DNA of 64,000 nucleotides from CAYSAQ01 sp964429235 (GTDB lineage Bacteria > Margulisbacteria > Riflemargulisbacteria > GWF2-35-9 > DYQY01): contig CAYSAQ010000006.1 in NCBI GenBank assembly GCA_964429235.1, positions 39,672 through 103,671 of the forward strand. Direction: 5' to 3'. The translations under genes and the position numbers were made by a program. Positions 9,014 through 17,265 of the stretch are shown one piece after another; within the stretch, counting starts at the first letter, position 1, and each line of letters starts with the position of its first letter. Under the pieces are notes generated by a model. The model searched no databases. It saw only the letters and a list, made by a program, of their open reading frames with translations, and was not told where the DNA came from.

Positions 9014-10696
9014 TTAATAATTAAAAATTAATGAAGAATAATTTCTATTTAGCGCCACTGTCATTGGCATCTGGTTCGCTGAAGGGCCCCATAATTGTCT
9101 AGGACCAGGCGAATTAAAAAGGTCAGAACTAGCCCAATCATCTCTACGTGACTCAAAGAATTGGAAAGCTGGAGAATCTAATTTCACCAAAGCTTTCTCA
9201 ATAACCATTTCATCATGACCATGTCTTCTCTCAATGTTAAGCAATCCAGGTAATGGAAGACCCACAACCTGTGCTTCTTTATCAAAAGAAGAAATAGCAG
9301 CGATATACCCAGTTTTGCCAGCTAGGATTAATGAGCCAGCAGTAAGTCCTAAGTTATATGTATATGCCGCATCAAAAAGAGTTGGAGCTCCACATCTTCC
9401 TTCATAACCGAAGAAATGATTGTGATGTTTAAAAGGAACATCAGAATCTAATTCTTTAACTCTTCTATTTACCATATCAATAATAAGTCTTTCTGTAGGG
9501 ATTAAAGAAACCTGAAGGTTTCCATGAGAATCTCTTTCAGCAAGTAACATATCCTCAATATAGTCTGGCAATGTTGCCATTAGCTTGGTATTGTCAGCAG
9601 AAAGTTGCTGATAAATAAAATCACGCTTCTCTTCTTTATCCTTCTTAGCCAAAATATCTCCGAACTCAGCAACTTTATCGTTAAGTTCAGCAATTAATGA
9701 CTTCATTTCGGGAATAAACTCAATAACGCCTTCTGGAATAAGTACTACTCCATAATCCATGCCGTTTTTAGATCTATCCACTACTACCTTTGCGATATTA
9801 TCAACTATCTGAGACAAAGACATCTCTCTGGCTTCAACCTCTTCAGAAATCAAACATACAGCTGGTTTAGTCTGCAATGCCACTTCTAAAGCAACATGAG
9901 AAGCACTTCTCCCCATAAGCTTTATAAAATGCCAATACTTTCTTGATGATGGGGTATCTTGAAGGATATTCCCTACCATCTCAGCATATATCTTTGTTGC
10001 AGTATCAAATCCGAAAGAAATAGGAAGTAAATCACCAATTTGCAAATCACCATCAATGGTTTTAGGACATCCAATTACTTGAACTCCAGAATCAAACAAA
10101 TACTCTGCTAAAATTGCAGCATTCGTATTTGAGTCATCACCACCAATTACAACTAGTGCATTAAGGTCGAACTTCTTGCAAGTTGCTTTAACTTTTGCAA
10201 ACTGCTCATCAGTTTTAATTTTGGTTCTATCACTACCAAGATAATCAAATCCACCAGTATTAACTACAGAACAGATGCTTTCATCTGTTATCTCAAAAAG
10301 ATTTCCTTTTAAAAGACCTTTGGGTCCAGCTTTAATACCAAATAATGTATTTTTATCTCCTAGTATTCTATGCAAACCAACTACTACATTATGTCCACCA
10401 GAAGCAGGGCCTCCAGAAAACATAACAGCAACATTTAAGCCAGTTTTTGGTTCAGCATTAGTGCCTGAAGATTTTAAAACCATGTTTTTTGAAGCAGTAG
10501 CAGTATTTTTAAACTCAGCGTTAACCTTGATTGTATCTTTTGTGAAAAGCTCTGTGCCTTCATTATCAAAAGTTACAGGTGCAACATCATTACCGCTTAA
10601 AAAAACCTTACAAGTTGGAATATCCATCTTTTTGATATCCTGCTCAAATAAGGAATTATGCTCTTCTGTTTCTATTAACAAATCTCTAATTGTCAT
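9014..10696 (-). CDS. pfp: Diphosphate-dependent phosphofructokinase, long form (PFP)
   Basis: A 560-residue enzyme that phosphorylates fructose 6-phosphate with pyrophosphate instead of ATP and is reversible. The glycine-rich G-G-P-A-S-G-G-H-N lies near residue 84. G-G-D-D-S near residue 183 has Asp in place of the second Gly of ATP enzymes, and P-K-T-I-D-G-D has the Lys typical of PPi specificity. M-G-R-S-A-S-H and G-Y-E-G-R-C complete the sugar-phosphate site. The length fits the plant/spirochaete-type long PFP rather than the short ATP-PFK. An AGGAGG ribosome binding site precedes the ATG. It is the last gene of the operon with fba and tpiA; PPi use here fits the membrane pyrophosphatase homologue encoded in the same operon. 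Confidence 0.95.
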   Translation of the reverse strand: MTIRDLLIETEEHNSLFEQDIKKMDIPTCKVFLSGNDVAPVTFDNEGTELFTKDTIKVNAEFKNTATASKNMVLKSSGTNAEPKTGLNVAVMFSGGPASGGHNVVVGLHRILGDKNTLFGIKAGPKGLLKGNLFEITDESICSVVNTGGFDYLGSDRTKIKTDEQFAKVKATCKKFDLNALVVIGGDDSNTNAAILAEYLFDSGVQVIGCPKTIDGDLQIGDLLPISFGFDTATKIYAEMVGNILQDTPSSRKYWHFIKLMGRSASHVALEVALQTKPAVCLISEEVEAREMSLSQIVDNIAKVVVDRSKNGMDYGVVLIPEGVIEFIPEMKSLIAELNDKVAEFGDILAKKDKEEKRDFIYQQLSADNTKLMATLPDYIEDMLLAERDSHGNLQVSLIPTERLIIDMVNRRVKELDSDVPFKHHNHFFGYEGRCGAPTLFDAAYTYNLGLTAGSLILAGKTGYIAAISSFDKEAQVVGLPLPGLLNIERRHGHDEMVIEKALVKLDSPAFQFFESRRDDWASSDLFNSPGPRQLWGPSANQMPMTVALNRNYSSLIFNY

Positions 10697-10708
10697 TAAC
10701 TTGTCCTC

Positions 10709-11680
10709 CTATGCCTTACCAGCACTACCAAGAACATTTTCATTCTTATGCTTATAAACTTTTTTCAATGCTTCTCTAGCTGGACCAAGATATTTTCTTG
10801 GATCAAATTCAGCAGGAGTATCATTAAATACTTTTCTTACTGCAGCAGTCATTGCTAATCTGCCATCAGAATCGATATTAATCTTACATACTGAAGATTT
10901 AGCAGCTAATCTTAGTTGCTCTTCTGGAATACCAATAGCATCAGCCATCTGACCACCATTATCATTAATAATCTTTACTAAATCTTGAGGAACTGAAGAA
11001 GAACCATGAAGAACAATAGGAAATCCAGGTATTTTTTCTTCTATTGCTTCAAGGATATCTAATCTAATCTTTGGGTCTTGACCAGGTTTGAATTTGAAAG
11101 CACCATGCGAAGTACCAACAGCAATAGCTAAGCTATCTACGCCTGTTTTAGCTACGAATTCTTCTACTTCTTCTGGCTGAGTATAAACGTGCTCTTCAGC
11201 TACTACGTCATCTTCTACTCCAGCTAATACACCAAGTTCACCTTCTACTGTTACATAGTTTTCTCTTGAATGTGCATACTCTACAACTTTTTTTGTAAGT
11301 GCGATATTGTCTTCGAAAGAGTGATGTGAACCATCAATCATTACAGAAGAGAAACCAAAATCGATACAATCTTTACATGTTTCAAAATCTGGTCCGTGAT
11401 CTAAATGAAGAACTATAGGAATGTCTCCTCCAAGCTCTTTAGCGTACTCAACAGCACCTTGCGCCATATATCTTAACAATGTCTGGTTAGCATATTTTCT
11501 TGCACCAGCTGAAACCTGAAGAATAACTGGAGAATTTGTTTCAACACAAGCTTGAATAATTGCTTGCATCTGCTCCATATTGTTAAAATTGTATGCTGGT
11601 ATTGCGTATCCACCATCAACTGCTTTTGCAAACATATCTTTTGAGTTTACTAATCCTAAATCTGTATAACTAATTGTCAT
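10709..11680 (-). CDS. fba: Fructose-bisphosphate aldolase, class II
   Basis: A 323-residue zinc-dependent aldolase. The L-H-L-D-H-G motif (near residue 83) and E-E-H near residue 137 supply metal ligands and catalytic residues. G-T-S-H-G-A-F-K and L-H-G-S-S-S (near residue 213) bind the zinc and the phosphate. It cleaves fructose 1,6-bisphosphate to dihydroxyacetone phosphate and glyceraldehyde 3-phosphate, the step between its two operon neighbours pfp and tpiA. AGGAGG precedes the ATG and intergenic gaps on both sides are about 12-14 nt. Confidence 0.95.
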   Translation of the reverse strand: MTISYTDLGLVNSKDMFAKAVDGGYAIPAYNFNNMEQMQAIIQACVETNSPVILQVSAGARKYANQTLLRYMAQGAVEYAKELGGDIPIVLHLDHGPDFETCKDCIDFGFSSVMIDGSHHSFEDNIALTKKVVEYAHSRENYVTVEGELGVLAGVEDDVVAEEHVYTQPEEVEEFVAKTGVDSLAIAVGTSHGAFKFKPGQDPKIRLDILEAIEEKIPGFPIVLHGSSSVPQDLVKIINDNGGQMADAIGIPEEQLRLAAKSSVCKINIDSDGRLAMTAAVRKVFNDTPAEFDPRKYLGPAREALKKVYKHKNENVLGSAGKA

Positions 11681-11694
11681 CTTATATCCTCCTA

Positions 11695-12444
11695 TTAATA
11701 ATTGATTATTTCTAAAAAGCTATCCGCTTTTAATGCAGCTCCACCGATCAAAGCTCCATCAATATCAGACATTCCCATCAATTCTGTACTATTATCTGGC
11801 TTTACACTTCCACCATATAATATTGAAATTTGCTCTGCTACTGTAGCATCAGACATAGCTACTAATAATCCACGAATGAATACGTGTACAGCATTTGCTT
11901 GATCTGGAGTAGCTGTCTTGCCTGTACCAATAGCCCATACTGGCTCATATGCTACTACTACTTTTTTAAGATCTTCATCAGAAACACCAGCAAGACCTTC
12001 TGTAATCATTTTTTTGATTACAGATTCGTACTTGTCAGCTTCTCTTTCTTCTAAAGTCTCTCCAACACAATAAATTGGGATTAAGTTATTTTCTAACGCT
12101 ACTTTAACCTTTTTATTTAGGAAATCATTACTTTCTTTAAAGTATTCTCTTCTTTCAGAGTGACCGATTATTGCGTATCTGCATCCTACACTCTTAAGCA
12201 TAGAAGCACTTATCTCTCCTGTGTAAGCACCTTTATCTTCAGTATATATATTCTGAGATCCAATACTTATATCTGTATCTTTAGTTATTTCATTAACTGC
12301 TGACAAGTTAGTGAATGAAGGACATACAACTACCTCCACTTTATTCTTATTTTTAAAACTTTTCTTTAATTTTTCAACTAAAGCCACAGCCTCATCAAGA
12401 TCTTTATTCATTTTCCAGTTACCTGCCATTATCATCTTACCCAT
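11695..12444 (-). CDS. tpiA: Triosephosphate isomerase
   Basis: A 249-residue TIM barrel of standard length. The N-terminal G-N-W-K-M-N (substrate Lys), catalytic His in I-I-G-H-S-E-R-R near residue 95, catalytic Glu in Y-E-P-V-W-A-I-G-T-G-K near residue 167, and the phosphate loop Y-G-G-S-V-K are all present. It interconverts dihydroxyacetone phosphate and glyceraldehyde 3-phosphate. It lies between the hppA-like gene and fba on the same strand with short gaps, so the three glycolytic genes are co-transcribed. Confidence 0.97.
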   Translation of the reverse strand: MGKMIMAGNWKMNKDLDEAVALVEKLKKSFKNKNKVEVVVCPSFTNLSAVNEITKDTDISIGSQNIYTEDKGAYTGEISASMLKSVGCRYAIIGHSERREYFKESNDFLNKKVKVALENNLIPIYCVGETLEEREADKYESVIKKMITEGLAGVSDEDLKKVVVAYEPVWAIGTGKTATPDQANAVHVFIRGLLVAMSDATVAEQISILYGGSVKPDNSTELMGMSDIDGALIGGAALKADSFLEIINY

Positions 12445-12459
12445 TAATCTATCTCCCTT

Positions 12460-14430
12460 CTATATTATAATTGGTACAAAAATTATTGTTATTAAAATAA
12501 CTGCTTTTAAGAAAGCATTAATTGCTGGCCCAAGCACATCCTTTAAACAATCGCCAAAAAGATCTGCCTCTTTTGCATTCTCATATCGCTGAGTACCTTT
12601 ACCACCTAGAAATCCTTTTTCAATAAACTTCTTAGAATTATCTAGTAAAGCACCTGCATTAGTATAGCTTATTGAAAGAAAAGTGGAAACCATGATACAT
12701 CCGATTAAAAATGCAGCTAAAACTTCCACACTTAAGAATCTACCTATTAAAAAAGGCAGAAAAAATATAACAATAGTTGGAATAAATAAATCTTTAATAA
12801 TATGCACTCCATGAATCCTAATGAATCTTCTTAAATCCGGTGTTGTTTTACCTTCTTTCAAATATGGAATCTCTTGCAACTGCACTTTTGATTCATTATA
12901 CATATCAGTAACTGTATAAGATAAGGCACGCAATAAAATAGAAACAAACACATATGGGAACATGCCACCTAAAAACAGTGCCACCATTATTACCGGATGG
13001 AACAAAGGAATGCTATGATAATTAATTCCAGACAAATGAACAAAAGAAAAAAAGAACGAAAAAGCCATAAGCAATACTGCATAAGAAGATGCATGTTTGC
13101 TTACTGCAGAAAGGTTATTTCCAACCACATTCATTTTCTCAATATCACTTAAATAGGCATCTCCTTTTTCATTCATTCGAACTATTCCATTCATAGTGTC
13201 AAAAAAAGGCGCAGATAAGGATGAAGCTACCATTATTGGGAGCATAGAAGCAAACCCAATACCTGCTAAAATAATTCCATAAAAATCACTTATCTTAAAT
13301 GCTATAAATAAAAATATTGAAGATAAAATAATAGGAAGATACACAGATTTCATACCCACAGACATACCATTAAAAATAGAAAGCACTGGGCTATATTGAG
13401 AAAAATAAGCATTGTCTCTAACATTCTGATGAGATTCAGCAGTATAAATATCAGTTACTATCCCTATAATTAAGGCGAATACAACTCCCATGACAACACA
13501 TATAAAAGGACTAAGAGCTGTAGGCATTCCTAAAAATGAACTAAGATTTATCAAAGGCAATACACTTCCTTTTGATACTAAATATACATAAATAGCGATC
13601 AACACTATAGAAAAATATGTTGCGTGCAATGGTTTTAAACTAACAGATACAATATTTTTTCTTTTTAAAAACCAAAAAACAAAACTTATAGCAAAGCTAA
13701 TAATCATGCTTCCTATCCCAATAATAAAAGGATAAGCAACAAGCACTAACGCTTCATCGATCGGAATACTATCATTAATATAATATGTTCCAACATAGAG
13801 AATTACTGCCACAAACATCCCAATAAAAACTTCAATTAAATTGAAATTAATAGCTAATCCATTATTAAGGAAATCTCCGACTTTATCAGCCATTGATGAA
13901 ACATTTCTAATGTCATTAGTATTTACATCAGCATGCTCTTTTGCAATCAATGCTGCCGATATATCTGCTCCTTTTGCAAACAATCCACCACCAATCTGCA
14001 TAAAGAAAGTAACAATTGCTATACCCATTAAATAATATACTGTAGCTAACGAACCATATAATACAAAAACCCCAACTAATCCCATCAATGGAACTATTGT
14101 CATAAAGACAGATATTAAAATCCCCATACCATAATAAAGATTAAATAATTTACTTGGATTATCTAAGTAGCTAACTTCTTTTTTCTTAACTAATTTAAAA
14201 GCTAATGGGAAACATAAATATGCACAAACAGCAGATACAATACCGCCAATAATAAATGAAGCAAGATTACCTACACTTATTGATGATCCAAATAGAACAA
14301 ATATAGCAGTTAGGAATGCACTAAAAATGAGTAACAATAATATACTGAAAAGAAAATACCTTTTTATCAAATAAATAAAGTTCTCTCTTATTAGATTAAT
14401 TATATTCTGAAACTGTTCTCTGCTTTCCAT
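12460..14430 (-). CDS. Membrane-bound pyrophosphatase homologue with altered active site
   Basis: A 656-residue polytopic protein that aligns along its whole length with H+/Na+-translocating pyrophosphatases: G-G-G-L-F-A-K, T-D-I-Y-T, G-L-S/M-S-V-G-M-K, F-L-G-G-M-F-P-Y, D-N-S-K-K-F-I-E and the C-terminal G-D-C-L-K-D-V-L-G-P. Several canonical acidic positions are changed, though. The D-V-G-A-D-L-V-G-K motif reads D-I-S-A-A-L-I-A-K, the D-N-V-G-D-N-V-G-D segment reads D-K-V-G-D-F-L-N-N, and L-D-A-V-G-N-T-T reads M-N-V-V-G-N-N-L. It may pump with altered chemistry or may not hydrolyse PPi. I chose the ATG at 14430 (GGGA ribosome binding site); a longer frame reads backwards through tRNA-Lys and is artefactual. 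It is encoded in one operon with PPi-dependent pfp. Confidence 0.85.
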   Translation of the reverse strand: MESREQFQNIINLIRENFIYLIKRYFLFSILLLLIFSAFLTAIFVLFGSSISVGNLASFIIGGIVSAVCAYLCFPLAFKLVKKKEVSYLDNPSKLFNLYYGMGILISVFMTIVPLMGLVGVFVLYGSLATVYYLMGIAIVTFFMQIGGGLFAKGADISAALIAKEHADVNTNDIRNVSSMADKVGDFLNNGLAINFNLIEVFIGMFVAVILYVGTYYINDSIPIDEALVLVAYPFIIGIGSMIISFAISFVFWFLKRKNIVSVSLKPLHATYFSIVLIAIYVYLVSKGSVLPLINLSSFLGMPTALSPFICVVMGVVFALIIGIVTDIYTAESHQNVRDNAYFSQYSPVLSIFNGMSVGMKSVYLPIILSSIFLFIAFKISDFYGIILAGIGFASMLPIMVASSLSAPFFDTMNGIVRMNEKGDAYLSDIEKMNVVGNNLSAVSKHASSYAVLLMAFSFFFSFVHLSGINYHSIPLFHPVIMVALFLGGMFPYVFVSILLRALSYTVTDMYNESKVQLQEIPYLKEGKTTPDLRRFIRIHGVHIIKDLFIPTIVIFFLPFLIGRFLSVEVLAAFLIGCIMVSTFLSISYTNAGALLDNSKKFIEKGFLGGKGTQRYENAKEADLFGDCLKDVLGPAINAFLKAVILITIIFVPIII

Positions 14431-14444
14431 ATTCCCTCTATACT

Positions 14445-14520
14445 TGGTGCACCGCGAAGGATTCGAACCTTCGGCCGCCTGATTAAGAGTCAGATGCTCT
14501 ACCAACTGAGCTAGCGGTGC
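14445..14520 (-). tRNA. tRNA-Lys(CTT)
   Basis: Cloverleaf with 7-bp acceptor stem GCACCGC/GCGGTGC, T-loop TTCGAAT, and anticodon stem TCTGA/TCAGG enclosing loop CTCTTAA, giving anticodon CTT. The discriminator A and CCA are encoded (TGG at 14445-14447). It ends 14 nt before the hppA-like start codon on the same strand. Confidence 0.95.
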
Positions 14521-14576
14521 TTACCTATGATTTTTGCGTATTTAGTATACCATAAACCACTCACTCGTGAAACAAT

Positions 14577-14653
14577 TGGTGCGCCCGATACGATTCGAAC
14601 GTATGGCCTACGGATTCGAAGTCCGTTGCTCTATCCAGCTGAGCTACGAGCGC
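14577..14653 (-). tRNA. tRNA-Arg(TCG)
   Basis: 77 nt, acceptor GCGCTCG/CGGGCGC with one G-U pair, anticodon stem ACGGA/TCCGT and loop CTTCGAA (anticodon TCG, reading CGA). CCA is encoded. It is nearly identical to the tRNA-Arg(TCT) at 18669-18745. Confidence 0.95.
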
Positions 14654-14673
14654 CTACTAATCTCACTCTATAT

Positions 14674-14702
14674 AGTATAAATACTTTTATCTATCTGGAC
14701 AA
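14674..14702 (-). promoter_or_regulatory. Promoter of the tRNA-Arg/tRNA-Lys/hppA-tpiA-fba-pfp unit
   Basis: Minus strand: -35 TTGTCC (14697-14702), a 17-nt spacer and -10 TATACT (14674-14679), ending about 20 nt before the 5' end of tRNA-Arg(TCG). The -35 overlaps the last codons of the upstream glycosyltransferase gene. No other promoter is obvious between the tRNAs and the glycolytic genes. Confidence 0.6.
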
Positions 14703-15401
14703 CTTAAACAAGGCAAACTTAACTGCTTCCAAAACAGTTAAAATACCGTATCGACAACTGCGCACAAAATTAATTGAGGATGCTTCTGGAAAATATCTTA
14801 CAGGAACCTGCACTTCGCCAATCCGAAACTTATGCCTTAATGAATTAAATAAAACTTGAGAATCAAAAACAAAATCATCAGACTGTTTTTTATAATTAAT
14901 TGTGTGTAACACTTCAGCCTTATAAGCTCTCATCCCCGTATGCCATTCAGATAAATTCTGACCAGATACTATGTTTTGAAACAATGTAAGCATCCTATTA
15001 GAAAAATACTTATAACGTGGCATGCCGCCTTCTAATGCTTCTTTTCTACTTCTAATTCTAGAACCCAAAACTATGTCACAGACTCCAAGCTCTAATAAAT
15101 CAATCATTACTGGAATTGCTTTAGGATCATATTGATAATCTGGATGCAACATTACTACATACTCAGGATCTAATTTTAATGCCTCATCATAACAAGTCTT
15201 TTGATTAGCTCCATAGCCTTTATTCTCTGCATGGCTATAAACACTAATCCCTAGCTCTTTACCCAACGCCACAGTGCCATCGAAGCTAGCATCATCAACT
15301 AATATAACTTCTGCTGCTAAGCCCTCAGGAATATCAGCATATACATCTCTCAATGTTTTCTCAGCATTATATGCCGGAAGGACGACAACAACTTTAACCA
15401 T
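14691..15401 (-). CDS. Glycosyltransferase family 2 (dolichyl-phosphate mannose synthase-like)
   Basis: A 236-residue GT-A fold protein. V-V-L-P-A-Y-N-A-E at the N-terminus, V-D-D-A-S near residue 36, and N-K-G-Y-G-A-N-Q are typical GT2 motifs. The metal/acceptor motif reads M-L-H-P-D-Y-Q-Y-D-P, where many relatives have D-A-D-G-Q-x-D-P, so the first Asp is His. The sequence W-H-T-G-M-R-A-Y follows in the acceptor region. There are no C-terminal membrane helices. It probably transfers a sugar from a nucleotide donor to a lipid phosphate. Its ATG overlaps the stop of the GT-C/TPR gene by 8 nt, which suggests the two work in one glycosylation pathway. Confidence 0.85.
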   Translation of the reverse strand: MVKVVVVLPAYNAEKTLRDVYADIPEGLAAEVILVDDASFDGTVALGKELGISVYSHAENKGYGANQKTCYDEALKLDPEYVVMLHPDYQYDPKAIPVMIDLLELGVCDIVLGSRIRSRKEALEGGMPRYKYFSNRMLTLFQNIVSGQNLSEWHTGMRAYKAEVLHTINYKKQSDDFVFDSQVLFNSLRHKFRIGEVQVPVRYFPEASSINFVRSCRYGILTVLEAVKFALFKLSR

Positions 15402-17208
15402 TACTTTTCTCCTTAAAACTTATCGCAATCTTCAAATTATCCTTTGCAGTTTGGTTGTTCGGATTTAATTCAATAGCTCTTCTAAAATAATCTATCGCTT
15501 TATCAACATCACCCTTTTTACCATAAACTAAACCAATATTATTATACATACCCGAATTTCTTGGATTTATTAAAATACCCTGCCTGTAATAAAAGATAGC
15601 ATCCTCAAAACGACCTAAACTCTCTAGAGCAACACCCATATTATTATAAGTAGCATCATATCCAGGTTCTATATCAAGCGCTAATTCGAAATGCTCAATG
15701 GCATCTTCAAACCTTTTTTGATGAATCGCTGCTATACCCATATTATTATACGTCTTATAAATTAAAGAATTATTAGGCTGAGTATCAATAGCTTTTTGAT
15801 AATATTTAATAGCACCATTAATATCTCCTTTATCAGACAATGCTGAACCTAAGTTATTTAAAACACTAAAGTAAATAGGGTTAATCTCTAACGCTTGATG
15901 ATAATAAGATATAGCTTTATCGGTATTACCTTTCTCACTATAAGAAAGAGCTAAATTATTTAATATTAATGGAGTCCCTATTTCATATTGCAATTGATGT
16001 TCAAATAGTTGGATAGGACTCTCCCAATAAGAAACCTGTTTTTTTGTTATAGGAATATAAAGAACAACTAATAATACGAGAATCAGCGCATAAGGAACCT
16101 GACGTGATTCTCTCTTGAGAAACAAATCTTTTATTAAAAATACAACCATAATAAATAATCCTATAGTTGTAATATACATATATCTATCAGCCATAGCTTG
16201 AGTTCCAACCTGAACAATCCCAATAACCGGAACCAAAGTACCTAAAAACCATAACCAGCCTACTAATAAATATTTTTTATCTTTGTACTTAAGAACTGCT
16301 AAAGATATTCCAACAACTAGAAGCAAGCTTAAGATAAAAGAAATAGGAGTAATCAAATCCGTATATGGATAAAACACTACTAATGGATGTGGATAAATAG
16401 TTTTCATCATGTATTTAACTACTGACACAAACGCATTCTGAAACCTAAGCAATAATGGGAAATGGTCTACAGACTGGACTGCGCCCATACTATTCTGAGC
16501 CCAAAAAGTTAGATAACTAGAAAGAAATGCTAAGATAAAAAAAGGTATCTTTTCCAGAACAATATATAACTTATTCTTTATCCTATCTAATGGCCAGTAA
16601 TCCAATAATAACAAAACACAAGGCAATGTTACTAACATTGGTTTTGCCATTAAGCCCAATGCTAAAAAGACTAAACTTAAAAAATAATACAGCCACTTAC
16701 TTAAATTATCAGCTTTTATATAAAGCCAATAATTAATAATTGTTAGAAACATAAAAAAAGCACTAAGTACGTCTTTACGCTCAGCTATCCAAGCAACAGA
16801 TTCTACATGAGTAGGATGCAACGCAAATAAGGCAGCAATTATTAAAGAAGGCCATCGCACACCTGTAAGCAAATAGAGCATAATAAATAAAAGAATCACA
16901 TTAAGAATATGAATAGCAGCATTCATAACATGATGCCCAGCTGGATTAATGCCAAATAAACTAAAATCAATCATATGAGAGACCCATGTTACTGGATGCC
17001 AGTTATTAGAGTGCACTGCAGTAAAGCTCCACTGTAAGCTCTCAACGGTTATTCCTTTTTGGATTGCATAGTTTTCAGAAACATATTCATTGTCATCATA
17101 ATTAACATAACCAAAACCATGAACATCTGAATACACGTATATTGTTGCTGCCAATAAAATAAGACAACAATATATAAATAAAAAGTTCTTTTTAAACAAT
17201 CCCGCCAT
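15394..17208 (-). CDS. GT-C type membrane glycosyltransferase with C-terminal TPR repeats (TMTC-like)
   Basis: A 604-residue protein. Residues 1 to about 400 hold about ten or more membrane helices with an external loop containing N-Y-D-D-N-E-Y near residue 37, and L-H-P-T-H-V-E-S-V-A-W-I-A-E-R-K-D near residue 130, the signature of this GT-C/DUF1736-like group. Residues about 410-600 form five tetratricopeptide repeats (N-N-L-G-x-A-L-x-x-K-G motifs). GT-C enzymes use polyprenyl-phosphate sugars outside the membrane, and the neighbouring GT2 could make such a donor; this link is an inference. A CATAAT box lies 5 nt before the ATG and there is no clear ribosome binding site. Confidence 0.75.
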   Translation of the reverse strand: MAGLFKKNFLFIYCCLILLAATIYVYSDVHGFGYVNYDDNEYVSENYAIQKGITVESLQWSFTAVHSNNWHPVTWVSHMIDFSLFGINPAGHHVMNAAIHILNVILLFIMLYLLTGVRWPSLIIAALFALHPTHVESVAWIAERKDVLSAFFMFLTIINYWLYIKADNLSKWLYYFLSLVFLALGLMAKPMLVTLPCVLLLLDYWPLDRIKNKLYIVLEKIPFFILAFLSSYLTFWAQNSMGAVQSVDHFPLLLRFQNAFVSVVKYMMKTIYPHPLVVFYPYTDLITPISFILSLLLVVGISLAVLKYKDKKYLLVGWLWFLGTLVPVIGIVQVGTQAMADRYMYITTIGLFIMVVFLIKDLFLKRESRQVPYALILVLLVVLYIPITKKQVSYWESPIQLFEHQLQYEIGTPLILNNLALSYSEKGNTDKAISYYHQALEINPIYFSVLNNLGSALSDKGDINGAIKYYQKAIDTQPNNSLIYKTYNNMGIAAIHQKRFEDAIEHFELALDIEPGYDATYNNMGVALESLGRFEDAIFYYRQGILINPRNSGMYNNIGLVYGKKGDVDKAIDYFRRAIELNPNNQTAKDNLKIAISFKEKSNG

Positions 17209-17265
17209 TAACTATTATGATATCAAAAGGATGAGACTTTTCCCAACTTTTTTCGATATATATAT

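Noticed and set aside
14431..14505. N-terminal extension of the hppA-like protein
   Set aside because: It translates tRNA-Lys; the ATG at 14430 has its own ribosome binding site and gives the normal family N-terminus.
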